From NCBI GenBank assembly GCA_008690995.1, contig VRMN01000005.1, forward strand, positions 682,001-746,000: 64,000 nt of DNA, in the 5' to 3' direction. Positions 27,591 through 41,144 of the stretch are shown in pieces. Below the pieces are notes generated by a model, which did not search any database, was not told the DNA's origin, and was given only the letters and a program-made list of their open reading frames with translations. Position 1 is the first letter of the stretch, and the number at the start of each line of letters is the position of its first letter. The stretch is from Porphyridium purpureum. Its lineage: Eukaryota > Rhodophyta > Bangiophyceae > Porphyridiales > Porphyridiaceae. The position numbers and the translations under genes are program-made.

Positions 27591-30500
27591 ATTGGATGAA
27601 CACTTCTTGTCGTGGCAAGATGATATGCTTTTATTTGCAGACACTGAACAAGAGTTTCTGCGTTTCATTACCGGAATATTAGTGCTGTTCGTAAATTAGG
27701 GCCTCAAACTGCATGGTCGTAAGTGCCAGTTCTACAAAATAGAAATTTTTTTCTGCGGATGAGTAATAGATCGGAATGGTATTTGCCTGAGTCCAAAGTA
27801 GTTCTCATCCTTGATCCATATGCGACCACCTCGCACAGGAACCGAGCTGCTGCAGTTCTTGCGTGCCCTAAAAAGAATGCGGACGAGCATTTGCGAGTAC
27901 GCTAAGCTTACGGCGCTCTTGAAAAATGTCATGGAAGAGTGCTACAGGCTTGCAGGAAGACGGACGGCGAAAAGCATTCGAGCCATTGTGCTTGCTGAGC
28001 TCCGCGAAAAAGAGTCTTCAACAGCTTTCGAAGCTTTGAACACTTCAATAGCCCAGCAATATACTCTGGCGCATTTTAGTCCTCAATTGGCGACATGCTT
28101 ATTTACAGACGCTTTGGATACCCATCAGGCAGGAACATTGACGCACATGTCCAGACACGACTGGGAGCTAGGAATACAAGATCAGCGGCACACTCCGCTG
28201 GGATTTGTGTCATGATCATTTGTAGGAGCAGCATCACGTTGGAGCGTTCCTGAAAAGGAGGCCTTTGCCATATTGGAATCAATGTGCCGCCTAGAGCACC
28301 ATACGGTTACGAACATCGTGCACATCTTTACAGACCAAGCCAATCTGATATACATTTTCAATCCGCGCGGCACTTGTCCTTGCATTGGTCGCCAAACGGC
28401 TAGCAAACCGTTCAGGTGGGCGCCCAAAAGGAGCGGCTTTAGGTACGTCATTGAAAGTATCCCGGGCGAAGAAATTGTTTGGGCAGACATGTGTTCCAGA
28501 TAGGCGGCCGAGACAACAATGCTAGTCGAAGAATCTTCTAAAATTACGTTGCTTGTTAAAGCACTTGTTCTGCCGAGCAGTGACCCCGAAAAGTATGTGT
28601 GACCAAAAGTAAAGACAATTCAAGGCAAAAAAGGGCCTGCAAAGAGGCAATCCCTGAGCGATTTATTAGCGCAGGAGCACTCGTCACAGACAGAAATGGC
28701 ATTCTCTGGATTCCAATAGCAGACAAGGCTCTCCAGACGTGGCTCTTTGTAGCAGCTCACTTTGGTCTAGCGGGCCACAGAGGCATGGAGCCCACCATGA
28801 AGAACTTGATGAAAGTTGCTTGGAAAATAGGTAGTGAAAATGATGTACGCACTTTCTGCAAGTCCTTTCTGCATTGTGCGATGACAACGGGACGCCAGAT
28901 TACACCTCAAGCGCTGAGCGAGACTCGCCATGCGGACTCTTCCGATGAGCTCATCCACTTCGACTATCTCTACAATGGACAGAGTAGGAGTAAATTGGCA
29001 TACATCCTGGTCTGCAAGGCGACTTCTCTGGTCAGTCCACAAGCTCAAACCTACAAGAAGGCCCGGAACGTCTCTCATAAGGTCTCGAGTACAGTGAGTG
29101 TGTTTGTGTCAGTGTGCGTGTGTGTGTGTGTGTTGGATGTGGGGAGAGGGGCGGGGGGGGACTTGGGACGAGTACAACACCCAACCAGCGAAAGCGCGGC
29201 AATATGGCGATGAAAAACGAAGTCGTGGAGGGACTTCGCGGAGCTGAAGCTGCGGCAGTGCGGAAGCCGCGCCTGCAGTTGTTTCTGGAGGACTAGGAAG
29301 AGGTGGAATACTCAGAGCCTCCAACGGGCAGGATGTCTGGTGCAGCAGTGCAGGGTGTGAATCGGCCGGCCATGCAATCGCATGCGCGCCAGACCGTACA
29401 AAACAGGCCTAGCGCTGACCAGGAAATGGCGATGCAGAGGATTCTTTCCGATGGGTCCCAATACGACCGTGTTTGTCTTTAGACACGTGGACTTTGGTGT
29501 GCGCGCGGGCTTGTACCAGGGACAATTGTATCAGCAATCGTTGAGGTGGCAGGATGGCATGTTTGAATCACTGGACTGGTATTGCAATCAGTGCGCAGTC
29601 GTGAAGAACCACATCGGCAGGCTCATTAAACGAGGGCAATCTGAATGTGAACTCCTGATCTGTTGACTTGGCACGGATCCAGATTTGAAAGGCGTACGCT
29701 ATGACATTTATGGTCTTGGGAGTCCGAGAAATCGATCTCGGGACAAAATGGAGCGAATGTGACGAGGGCCAATGTCGGTGCGGGTTGTCGAGTTCGAATT
29801 CTTGGCTCTACACTTGACCAATCATACCAACACACTCGCGCTCGTGGTGTCGGCACTCGTCGCCAAGCAACGTTCCTCGACGGAGAAAGAAAATGTCAAG
29901 AATCCTTGGGAGGTTGACTGGGACTTTGCAGCACTGTACCGCTGCGTGAAATGATAAGTTTGTGCACTGGATTTTTTTTCTAACTATTCAACAGGGCTCT
30001 TTTCCGAACGGGGCACGGTATTCGAGATGGTGATGGCCCCCTCCTGGGAAAATGTACAGAGAACACCTCCGAACTGGCCGTTGCCACTAACAGTCTTCCT
30101 ACCAATCAGCCACATGGACAAAATCTTGAGAACGCTGGACACGCGCGCAACTGCGAAAAAAACTGTACGGAATGTCCCTGAATTCTTCGATATGATGGCG
30201 CCGTCATCGCACTTCATGGTCCGTTGGTGATGCATTGACCGTCGTGTTTGCCGGCGAGCCGAGCGCAGCCCGCAAGTGCGCGCGGCCATGGCAAAAGGTA
30301 CCGAAGAGATCCTCTCGTTTGAGTTGTTCTGCTACCCGCTCTGGCAACAATCATTTGGTCGGTATGCTCGGCTCGAAGATTTCTCGAAATGTTACTTTCG
30401 TTTGTCCGGCATGTTCAATGTACCAGGAGTCCTTGTGCGATACGTGCTGGAGTGGGCCAATGAAAGAACAGTGGGCTCGACTTTGTCAAAGGTGGTCGCA

Positions 30501-30760
30501 TTCGCCAACCGTGAACTGCGCAATCGTGCCGCGGATCAAATGCGTACCTGGGACGAAGAGTCTGATGACAGAAAGATAATATCAAAATCTTGCGACTTGT
30601 TACACAATCGCCCGTCGTCGACTCTCGCTGGGTCTATGCAGCACTCGCTGGGGAGCTGATTGCTTTTTCCGACGAAGACGAAGACCGCCCCGGCACTCGC
30701 AGAGAATGGAAGGAAGCGGTGGACTGGGTCATGGAAGAGCTGTATGGGTAGCGCTAGCAA
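27590..30760 (+). mobile_element. Ty3/Gypsy-like pol fossil
   Basis: Scattered frames resemble, in order, the end of a reverse transcriptase (from about 27,590), a Gypsy-type RNase H (about 27,950-28,500; WSVPEKEAFAI followed by an FTDQANLIYIF block), and an integrase with an HHCC zinc-binding segment (about 28,750-29,050), then poorly defined sequence to 30,760. Reverse transcriptase before integrase is the Ty3/Gypsy order. Badly broken, with many interruptions; no LTRs recognised; clearly older than the nested copia element. Confidence 0.65.
29096..29160. repeat. GT microsatellite and G-rich stretch
   Basis: A (GT)n tract with interruptions followed by a run of G, inside the Gypsy-like fossil. 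Confidence 0.8.
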
Positions 30761-32056
30761 TCGTTGTGAAATTCAGAATAAAGAAGTCCTTTGTTTTGTT
30801 ACTAGGGTGTGATCATGCGACGTCGCGGAGCAACTTTTACTGGAGCAATGGAGCACTCGTCGGTGAGGTGCGCGCTCGATATTAACCGAAAACATTGGAG
30901 ACTGAACTCTCAAGAGCTTCTGCTCAACTCGTGCAGAAAAAAAGGCGCGCAAAGAATATGGCGCGCTAAGAATATGGCGCGCTGGGCTCGCACAAGGGTG
31001 GAAACTAGAAGACACCATATTGAAGATTTGGCATCTATGTACGAAATCTTACGAGCGCGCCAAAACTTGAACATTGCGAAAGTCCAAGGTCATCCATGTG
31101 GATGTCGCTCGTGTCTGAACAGTTCTTGTTGCGTGTGAAGTGGAAGTGGATATCAAGGATTTCCCTGCTACGACTAGTACAAAGTGCAGTCTTTCTACAT
31201 GGGAAGGTGGTCAAGGTGGCTCTCCGGCGACGCCGAGTCTTACCAATGCTGTGCCTTTGACTCACTCTCTGCTTCCCTCTTCTCACTCCGAGCAAGACCT
31301 GACCGGCTAGTCCGGGCAGGTGCGTCGCCTTCTTGTACCCATACTTCCGCCAGAGACAGCAAGCAGCCAAGAGAAATGACAATGCAAATCACTGTCATTT
31401 CTGCGCACGTCTAAAAGTTTCTGGAACCTCGAGAAGCTTGTAGAAACGGTTAAACGGTCTCACGCTTTAACGGCTTACCGGTTTCCAATTTACCGAACCG
31501 TTCTAGGTGACTAGGGTCGAACGCATAACACTCTGGTCAACAAGAGGCATTGTTCAGAAAGTTGGAAAAGTGCTGGGTTTCATGCGCCCACATCGAGATT
31601 TTGGCTGCCCCGCTGATCTTCAGCGTCCTTTTACACGCACATAGCAAGGTGACATGCGCAACACTTTCATTCATCGCATATGCTAATCCTCTTGTTTCTT
31701 GGACTTTGCGCGAGCGTGCGATAAAAAACACGAGCACTTGTTCAGCCATACCAGCCAAGCGGAGGCCCTCCCTGGGCCATGCAATGACTCGGTAGAAGGC
31801 CTAGATAAAAGCCTCACTGTTCCGTGTCTTCAAGCACTCCTCTGATTGGGAAAAGCGACGCTGGGAGGGCCTGCAATCAGAAAAAAGACCAAGCACTTTG
31901 GCTGCTTGTCACGCTCACACGCCGACGCTGTTTGCGCCAAAACAAACGTCGTCAGTGGCCTCTTCTATGGCGCGGAAAGTTGCCCGTCCCACTCGTCGAT
32001 GGGTGTGCGGAAGGGCGAGTGCGAACATACCGGGACGTCGTGGCGGGGATTCAGCG
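30761..32056. other. Gene-poor interval
   Basis: A 110-residue plus-strand frame (30,809-31,138) has no recognisable domain and is not proposed as a gene. At 31,440-31,500 there is a cluster of AACGGTTAAAC-like words in both orientations, also seen at 38.6 and 43.1 kb. Confidence 0.4.
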
Positions 32057-32172
32057 GGTGTGATGTGATGTGACTCGACTAGCGTCCCGCCGGATGCCGA
32101 TGTGACGTGACTCGACTAGCGTCCCGCCGGATGCCGATGTGACGTGACTCGATGTGATGTGACTCGATGTGG
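32057..32172. repeat. Tandem repeat of GTGACTCGA-type units
   Basis: Two units of about 39 bp (GTGACTCGACTAGCGTCCCG followed by CCGGATGCCGATGTGA) with flanking shorter GATGTGACTCGATGTG copies. Confidence 0.85.
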
Positions 32173-32619
32173 TCAGATTGCATCAACAAGGGCCCGACGG
32201 GCGTCTATATAGTGGGTGCGGTCGCGCAGAGATGGCAGACGAATAAGCCTAGAAAAAAAAGGAAGAGGTGAGGGGAATAGTAAAAGGGTTCTTCGTTGAT
32301 CGTTAACAGAAAACCCACGTATGGCCCAGTGGCGTTGGTACCCATCACCTCTCTCGTCATAACGAGCATCACAGTGTCTTGAAGTTGCTTCATCCTTCGC
32401 CCGTGACGAACTTTTTATCGCACACGCCCTCATTGTAATGTCGGAGGAAATGAGATGGTATAGTTATGAGGCACAGTTCTTTAATCGATTACGGGGGACT
32501 GATGTCCGTTGGAACCGATTCCAACTCCCAATAACCATGAACCATTACAGGTAACTGCACCACTGTTCTCCAAAAACGGTTTCGACCCTAGATATAAACG
32601 AACCAGTCGTATCTGAGTT

Positions 32620-35600
32620 CGGGTTGGCGGCTAGGTATAAAAGCCCGCTGCTGCGTTTACGGGCAAAAAGAAAAACGAATGAGAGAGGCACAGTGAGCGG
32701 GAAGGAAGTTTACTCCATACTGAAAAGACGCGCACGCTAGGAGCGCTCAAGTCCGGTGAAACCCGAGGGACACGAGGGTCGGAGAATTCCACAAAATCGT
32801 GAGCGATATTCGCAACCGCGTTCCTCGAGCACGTCCATCTGCGGAGACCGATGACGAATACGTGATTCAGGCAATGCTACGCAGCACGTACGGTGCCGAA
32901 ATCACCCTTGCCTCCGCTGACAGGTCCGGACCAGAGTTCACGTCCCAGATGCGAGTATTTTTGGGTGCGAAGGATTCTTCGCAGTCCATCACTAGCGGCT
33001 CCAGTGCACTGTTCTACGGAGCTCCGCCTCGCCGTATGGAAGGACCTGCCAACCGCCCCAACGACCCTAGCGCCGCTCGGAGCCGCGCGGTTGGCACCGT
33101 TCGTTTTCCCGACAATCCGAACAATCGTGCAGGAGAGGCTTCCGATCGACGCGTACAATGCCAACACTGTGGCCGGATGGGTCACACTCTCGACACTTGC
33201 TGGCGCAGGAGCATGCCGGCAAACGAAGCACGTACCATCATTGGACTCACGGACTATCAATATGATGATGCTATCACGCAGGCTCAAAGCGAGCTGCCGA
33301 TTACACGCAGTGCCCAGCAAGGCATTGATGGTTGCGACGATGATGCGAACGAAGCCGACACGCCAAGTATTCACATGGCCTGACGGTGTCAGGGCAGTGC
33401 CGCCATTTACACGGTCACAAATGCACTGCCCGATGTCGCACGCACGGACTGTGTCCTGGTCGATAGCGGCGCGCCACGTTCATGCGCTGGTCTCCGCGCC
33501 TACTGCGCATATAGACAAACACGTGGAGAACCCGTCGACTTGGCACCTGCGCGCAATTCTGAGCCAATCGTTTGGGGCACCTCGTATCCTGTTCAGGGAG
33601 GCGGCACCGTTCGTGTTGCGCTCGGTTCCGACCATTTCCTACAATTCACCGTCGCAGTGGTCGCCGCGCCGTTGCCAATCATCCTCGGAACCGACGTCGT
33701 CCTCGCACAGCAACTTCAAGTCCAGTACGGTCGTCACCCAACGCTGACAACTGCCTCCGGAGCAGTCGAAAAGTTGAAGTGGTCGCGAAACAATCATCTC
33801 TTGCTTGGGTCAGGACAGCCACGTTTATTGGCTACCCTACTGTACACCCAGAAAGAACTTGACACAATGCACAAGCGATTCGGTCACGCCAGTGCACCGC
33901 AGATGCTCAAGCTTCTGCGCCTCGCCGGCGAGCCACTCGACGCCGTCCAGCGGCGTGAACTCGAGGAGCGCATCGCTCAGTGCTCCACTTGCCAGTGGTA
34001 CCGTGGCAACCGCTCAACATTCAAAATTGCCGCGGATGTAGAAGTTTCGTTCAACCACACCGTATCCATGGACTTCGTGTTTCTTGAAACACACAAGACT
34101 CTTCACGCGGTGTGCAATGGAACAAAATTCCAAATGGCAATGTTCTGCGGGGAAGATGCCACCGCAACCGGTGTTTATCGCATTTTCTTTAACAATTGGA
34201 TTGCCATCGTTGGGGCTCCGCACCGCGTTGTCGTGGACAAGGAACGCGTCACCGTGTCGCATGATTTGCGCGTGCTTCTGGAAGCGGAATGCTGTGCGTT
34301 GGTCGACATTCCTGTTGAGGCTCACTGGTCCTTAGGCCAGGTTGAAAGATACCACGAGCCACTGAGAAAGGTATTCCTCCGTGTCGCGCGTGAGGCTCCC
34401 GACCTTACGGCCCATGATCAATTGGCCATTACGGTGCGGGCACTCAATGTTACGTGTGGTCCGGAAGGAATTATTCCGGCCCTTTTGGTTTTTGGCACCG
34501 TGCCACGTATGCAACTACGCCCGGAGGTGGCGCAACACGATCATATGGAGACACAAGCCGGACGAATCGCAGCCATTTTTGCTGCGCGCAATGAGTTCGA
34601 GAAGTGGATATCCGCGCGCAAGCTTGCTCAAGCACGACGTTCAAGGGCACCGAGTTATCCAAATGCCGCGCCGGGCCATGAAATTACACCGGGAACAGCC
34701 GTCTTGGTTCGCCGCGAGAGTGCATACGAATGGCAAGGGCCTTACATCGCGTTGAAGGTCGACGCACCAAGGGTAACCGTCGTATTACCGTCAACAGTAA
34801 GCGCCGCGCGCGCCCGCCAACAAGAATTCCACATCAACAATGTGAAGGTATACCGGCTCGAGACACCCGCCACTTTGTTTGTTGACACACCTGCAAGCGT
34901 TCAAGATCTTTACAAAACATTCCCTCAAGCCAGTGCCACCAGCAACGCCAGCTGGGATGACGCTGATTTACTTGAGCTAAATGGCATCATCAACCGTCAA
35001 GTCCTCGAACCATGTCCAGACCTTCCAGCAATGGCCAACGTTATTGGATCCAGAATGAAGTGGGTTCGTCAAATCAAATGGTCAGTCTAAAAGCAGGTTT
35101 ATCGTGCTAGATCGCCGGGAAAATGAGTCAAATATTACTGCAGTCAATGGATCAACCTTGACGCGCTTCATGCTGTTTTTCTTGATTTCCGCTTCCGCCG
35201 TCACCCGCTGGCCGCTACCCTACTGCGAGAATACTCAAGAATAACTTCAACCGCAATGGCCTCTGACCCGACAAGAGTGTCTCAAATAGAAACCGGCAGT
35301 TAGCATTGTGCTAGCCCGCGTCGGCTCAAGGAATGCGACGTCTATTGTGAACAATGCACCCGCCTGTCCTGCCCACTCGCGTATCCATAAGCCATTGTAC
35401 GGGCTTGTAGACAGTGGAACATACTGGCACGGAACCGTGCACTCCGAGTTGCTTGATGAAAATTTCATTTGCGTCGCATTAGACCTAGGATTTTACTACT
35501 CGAAAATTCCATGTCATCGGGAAATGCTTGACATCCTCCTTGACGACTTTTGTCCACTCGCACGCCACCATTTTGGGTCGTGGAAAATCGTGGTTCGAGT

Positions 35601-36430
35601 CGTCTGGACAATGAGGGTCTCCGTGCGGTCCCGTTTGCATTTCATGGATTGGAAATCAGCTCTTTCAAAGGTACCGTAATAATAACGCACAGTGAATTAT
35701 GCCAAGCGTGAGTTGACGGCTAGCACGGTCGCAGGCTTCGAGGAAACATCGTCGCTTTCGGCACCCGGCCAGCCATCGCATGTGCCGTCGTCAAGAGCTC
35801 CCGGATCACCGCGCAGGCGTGCACGCGGATGCACAGTGGTCGGCTTCTTGTTTCGGCCGCCACGGTTTGCTAAACTCTGCGCGAAATTGTCTACGCAGGG
35901 CTAATAGATTCTTTTCGCCTCCGGGTATCCGCCGATGCGTCGTATGTCAGCAACGACGATGGTGCTTCCCAACCGGGATACGTAATCTCTCTGGGAGATC
36001 AGAGTCCAAGAGTGTATCTTTTACACTACGCATCGCACAAAGCTCGTCAAGTTTGCCACTCTGTCTTGTCTGCCGAACTACTTGCGCTATATTCAGCCTA
36101 TGATTTGGCCGACGCACTCCAAGTCGAGCTCATGCGCGCAGGTTTGGATGCATCCGTCGACCTAGCCACCGACAGCAAGTGAATACTTGACATGGCGTCG
36201 CGCAGCCCCATTCTCGCAGAGAAGCGCCGCATGGTGCACATGATGCTGTTGTACGAGAAACTTTTTACGATATGAATTCGCAAAATCCTGCAAGTTCCCT
36301 GGAAGTCCAATATTGCAGATGCGCTGACAAAGCCGCGCGCGCTTCGTCTCTGGGACAGAATTCTCACCACCAACGGCAAACTCAAAAATAACGATGCCAA
36401 GCAAATGTGTATGATGTGGTGATGCATTCG
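32620..36430 (+). mobile_element. Second Ty1/copia fossil
   Basis: Begins with a promoter-like TATAAAAGCCC (about 32,635). Parts in order: gag with a CCHC zinc knuckle (32,799-33,383), protease and integrase with a zinc-binding pre-integrase domain (33,450-35,090), reverse transcriptase remains (about 35,300-35,700) and RNase H remains (about 35,900-36,420). Broken, with several interruptions concentrated in the 3-prime half. LTR ends not resolved. Different lineage from the 19.8-kb element and closest to the fragment at 38.9-40.8 kb. Confidence 0.75.
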
Positions 36431-38223
36431 TAAATGAACATATGCCCACCACGGAACAACATAACATCCAATATGAGCAAGTGCGAAGCAAGAAGAGCAA
36501 CAAAACAGGAGTGCAGCAGTCCCTGGAAGGCGACAGAAAAAAAAGGCGGAGTGTCGCTATGGACATGTACACACAGCTGTTCTACAAAGAGAAGCCGAGC
36601 TCTCCGGTGCAAAACATTCGGAGGGTTTAAGTCGGTCCACCAGACGAGAGACCGTGATTTGGAAGAGAATATACCGTAGAGTTTATTAGGTAGCAGTGAG
36701 GATGTATCTTATCCTTCTATTTCTTTTCACCCGTCCTTTTTCCTTCATGTCACTTTAGCCTCTCTCTCTCTCTTCGTCCTCCGTCATAAAGTCCGCCTTC
36801 CACGACCGACTTCACTAATAGAAGGCCGGGCCAGACCTAAGCATAATCGAGTGTGGGTTTGATCTAGGGCTCCGGAGGTAAGGAGGAGGCACTGCTTTGA
36901 AGATTCGATTAATTGAATGTCAGGTTAGGCTTAAGACCTTCGGACGCTTGCCTACTTACGAAAGAGGAGCAGGCGCTCGAAGTCCAAGCCAAACTATTCT
37001 TGTCTCAAACAGCACCACCGATAATAGCGACGCATAGGTATTGAATTATACGGCTTACTTTTGCCTAAATAACTTAGCCGTCGTGTCCTCCCTCGCAGGT
37101 CGAGCTATCGAGAAAAGTCAGCAGATCGAAATGACCTTTGTTGCGTGGAGATAAACCACCGTTTACAACATACAACTGAGCGCCTGAGGCTATTCGCTCA
37201 TCGCTCTGTGCTCGTATGCACGCACACCCGTGGCCAGACGGCTCGCGGATGCGTTGAATATTTGTCTCGGTGCGAGTTGACGGCATCGCTCAGGGACGCA
37301 ACGCGGGATTTTGCAACAAGAGCGATTGTAGCAGTGATATTCTTTTCTTGTGGTCATTTGGAAGGATTTCACCCTTGTGGGTGCTCGTACGGGTGTTGTT
37401 GCATTTTTGCTGTTTAAGGATTGAGTCTTTTTGAGATTCTCGTGCTTTTTGTGTATTCATTGGTTTTACGCTGATATGATGACCCGCAGTGAGGGGAAGC
37501 AGGTCCGAACCGCAGCGCCCACCATGCCACAAGGGGTTTCCGTTGCCAACACGTGTTCTGCGACCCCGGCAGCGGCTTTACACGGTGGCCACGGCTGTAA
37601 TATGGCATTTGGCCGAGTCGCTCAGCACGGTTTGACCCTAGGTGATTTCTTCCGGTGTCGAGCCACCGTCAGTTGCCACGCCTCGCGTCCGAGGCGGCAG
37701 AGCTCTCCCCGTTGATGAGTCCCACACAAGCACTTTTCCGCCTCGCCTCGCAACGAATCCGCATTGTCTTATTGGCACACCGCCGGAGAGTCCGATGCGA
37801 TATAGAGACGATTGGCTGCCGCCTGGTGTTGCGCCAGCAGCGTATAGGCATGACCCGTTGTGTTCGATCGCGCCTACACCCAGCTGGTGGCCCGCCGCCA
37901 TATAGCGGAGCAAGCAGGAGATCCACGCTCTCGAGCTCTTCGAGGCCGGGTCAAATAAAAGCCCTCAACGAATGATGATCGACGGCATTGTAACATGGGA
38001 TTGGCTAGTGGATGCTGATGGACCGGCAGCTGTGTACACGTTGTAGGACATGTGCCGGAGGCGTCGGCTGCCGTTCTTTGAAAATGGCACCAATGGGCGA
38101 TCGTCGTCTGAAGCCTACGCACGTCACGCAAACTATGCACTTTGTAGTGATCAGGACTTTTAGGGTACACCCGTAAGTGGGCCGACGACATCTGCACCGC
38201 CGCCTCCACCAGTACAATCTCCA
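36431..38223. other. Gene-poor interval
   Basis: Only short overlapping frames on both strands with no recognised domain; a CT-rich microsatellite lies near 36,760. A minus-strand frame at 37,638-37,913 is not supported by any similarity I recognise. Confidence 0.4.
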
Positions 38224-38643
38224 TTGCCACCATCACCCCCTAGTCATTCACTTTCATCTCAAATTTCCAGTCCTCACGAGAACAACAACATCGTACCTAC
38301 GTCATTCTCTTCTCTATCGAAGTTCATCAAGGACTTGTCAGAGGAAAGGTTTACGAGAGAAAAGGGGGTTAAAGCGTTTGCGAGGTGGATAAGGAGAGTG
38401 CTTCCGGCACAAAGGACATTTGCGCTAAGTGTGGACCTTGTGGTACGTGCGCTGCCCTTGATCGTGGGTGGTAGAGCAGAATCTATATTGTTCCGGAGCG
38501 CGGAGACGCATCCGCGGCTTGTACAGATGTTGTCGCTGTTGGGAGGCACATTTGCGTCTGAAGCCGCGCTTCAGGTGCATCGAATTTGTCACGGGACACA
38601 AAAGATGGTATTGGTTCAGCGATTTCATCGTGAAACGGTTTAA
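38224..38643 (+). CDS. Possible small protein or gene fragment, unknown
   Basis: 139-residue frame starting at an ATG: Ser/Pro-rich N-terminus, then a helical-looking part (FIKDLSEERFTREKGVKAFARWIRRVL, split here as a description of residues about 36-62). No family recognised. It has no neighbours of the host type and lies between two copia fossils, next to an AACGGTTTAACC word, so it may be a relic of another mobile element. Confidence 0.25.
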   Translation: MPPSPPSHSLSSQISSPHENNNIVPTSFSSLSKFIKDLSEERFTREKGVKAFARWIRRVLPAQRTFALSVDLVVRALPLIVGGRAESILFRSAETHPRLVQMLSLLGGTFASEAALQVHRICHGTQKMVLVQRFHRETV

Positions 38644-38872
38644 CCGATGCTGAGATTATTGGGTTTCTGGTTTAACGGTCCAAAGCGAGCACATCAGGGC
38701 GCTGAACGAAGTCGGTGCAAGGAACCGTTAAATTGATGGTAGGCATGATCCGTATATACGACAAGAGACGTCACAAAAGACAGCGCGGGCGTCGAAGCGG
38801 AAGAGAGAGAGGGAGAGACTTATACTGCGAAAGACGGCGGTCGCTTGAGAGGACCGTCCATGACAAATTGGC

Positions 38873-40770
38873 TTGAAACAAGTGAATTTCCATCGTTTGG
38901 TCAAGGATTCTGGGTCGCTCATGGCAGCGTTCGACGCCATGAATCGCGCGGCAGAGGAGCATTGTGCTGCTTTGGGCGACGGCAGTGATGATCCGAGTTC
39001 GGTGTCTGAGTTGGTGATGGATGCGATGTTTCATTCTTGCTTTGCTCCATCACTGGTGAGCTTTCAGGACAGAAAGGGCCACAGCGTTATTCGGAGCGTT
39101 CATGCATACTTGACCAACTTGGAGGGGACCGATGTACGTCTCGTCCCTAGCCTTTCCGCTCGCTACACGTACCACAGCGAGGACCGACGTAATAAAAATG
39201 ACGAGAGTGCATGCTACACAGGGCGCCTGGTCCGCAATGATGCCAAAAAGAATGTGAGAAAAGGTACTAGTAATCCAGTGGCCCATGCGGGTTCCGAGCA
39301 AAAATCCATGCGTGATTTCTGTGGGAAAAAGAGGCACATGCGAGCTGTTGCATCCAGGGATGGTCGCCATCGTTGGTGATGACGAGGCAGGACCACAGAA
39401 TGACCTGAATGCTAAAGTGGAGTCGACGCACTCGTCGGTTTGTGCCTAGACGATTGCTCCATATCGGCGGTGTTACCAGCCTTGCTTGATTGGAGCGTAC
39501 TCGATGATTTTGGTACTGGCCGCTCGGTTGCAGGTTTGAGTGCGCACAAGCGGTATTGTGCAGCCCTCGGGCGCCCGACAAACCTCAAGCCGGCGCATGG
39601 TGAGGCACGAGTTCGATGGGCACGCTGCTAAACCCTCTCGGCATTGGCCTCATGCGCTTACCTGTCGGAGAAGACTATTTCGTCGAGTTTTGGCCAATGG
39701 TATTTGAATGAAATGATTTACCAATTTGATTGGGTACAAAGGTCAGGACAAGATTGGCTTCAATTTGATCCTAACAAGCAAGCCACCCTGTCTTTGCTTT
39801 CATACATTCAAATTTCCTCTTCTCAGTCTTCCACCTGGTCACCTCGTCATCCATTTCGATTTATCGAATGGAAGACCGCGTACGCTTGAAACCGCTCTCT
39901 AAAACGTTAACGAGCTCATGGTACTGCGCAAGAAGTTTGGAAACGGGTCAGGTCGTCCAATCCGCAAACTGCTTGAGTTGTCAAAAGATATAGTGGAGCC
40001 TCAAGCAATACAAAGGTTCTTGTCAAAGGTTAAGGAATGCGCAGTATGTCAATGGTACACGGGTCGTCGGTCGACACAATAGGTCGCGGCAAAGGTCACC
40101 GTGGATTTAATTATGTTGTTCTGATGGGTTCCGCTTTCTCTCCATGTGAACGGAACGAGGTATAAGGTCCTCCACGCCGTTTGCGGTGGCACAAAATGGG
40201 ACGCTGCGGGCGTCGCACAGGATGAAACTGCATCCGGGCTATTCAATAAATTCTCCCAGATTCAGATCCAGTTCTTTGGGACGCCAAATCGATTACGTGT
40301 GGACAGAGAGAAGCTTTTGGAGGCGCGGGATCTCAAGTTGCTTCTCGAAAATGAGGGGCGCGTGCTGGACCCGGTTGTAATCGAAGGACATTGGCAGTTT
40401 GGGGTGGTCGGGCGCCACCACGAGTCGCTGCGCAAGCTTTGTACACGTTTCTCTGTTGACTCTCCGTCTTTGGTAATCGCAGATGTTCGCGCCGTTTCCT
40501 GCCGTGCAAGTAACAATACAGTACGGTCCGAGAGCTTAATGCCATCCCTTCTCGTATACGGCACCGTACCTCGCATGTCTTTGTATCCACGCGTGGCGCA
40601 GCATGGCTCAGGAGAAGCGCGAGTCGAGCGCATAACTGCTATGCAATTCGCGCGTGAGGAGTGGGCCGCAATCGGCTCCCAGATCAAGCTAAAGGCTGCG
40701 TGCCACGTCGCGGTCCTCCGCGACGTACGACGCTACTTGCCCCGCCCCACAGCCTCACAGCTACGGAGCC
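38873..40770 (+). mobile_element. Third Ty1/copia fossil, same lineage as the second
   Basis: Remains in order: a gag-like frame (38,873-39,240), a protease-like stretch (about 39,430-39,630), a pre-integrase zinc-binding segment (about 39,910-40,080) and an integrase core (40,146-40,700). These parallel the second fossil part by part. Heavily broken with many interruptions; LTRs not found. Older than the other two. Confidence 0.65.
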
Positions 40771-41144
40771 CCAACTTATACCCCACTCCCACTGGCCCCA
40801 TCGGCCCTCCTTTTTACAAGATAGCTAGCGCGCCGTGGGCGACGCGCATAAATACTCTACCCTACTCTACTGTGGAATCCCTGTAATAACTGGAGGCGCC
40901 AGTTAGAATGAGCGTGGGATCCAGTGGGTTCTGTGTGTCGTTCATTTCTATTCCCCATCAGGCTATCCCACGGGGCGGAAGGTTTGATCTTTTCCCATAC
41001 ACCCTTAACCTTTTATTTTTGTTCTAGTGCTACTTTCCCGCCGCCGCTCGCCGCGTATTTATACGCTGGTCAAGAAATTGAGGGTTCGGGTAACCCTCAA
41101 AGTGACTTGGTAAAGCTAAAACTGTACCTGGTCAATTACATGGA

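Noticed and set aside
32434-32549. Short TGTAAT...ATTACA interval as a possible LTR of the second copia fossil
   Set aside because: Too short, no target duplication at its edges, and the TATA box lies outside it.
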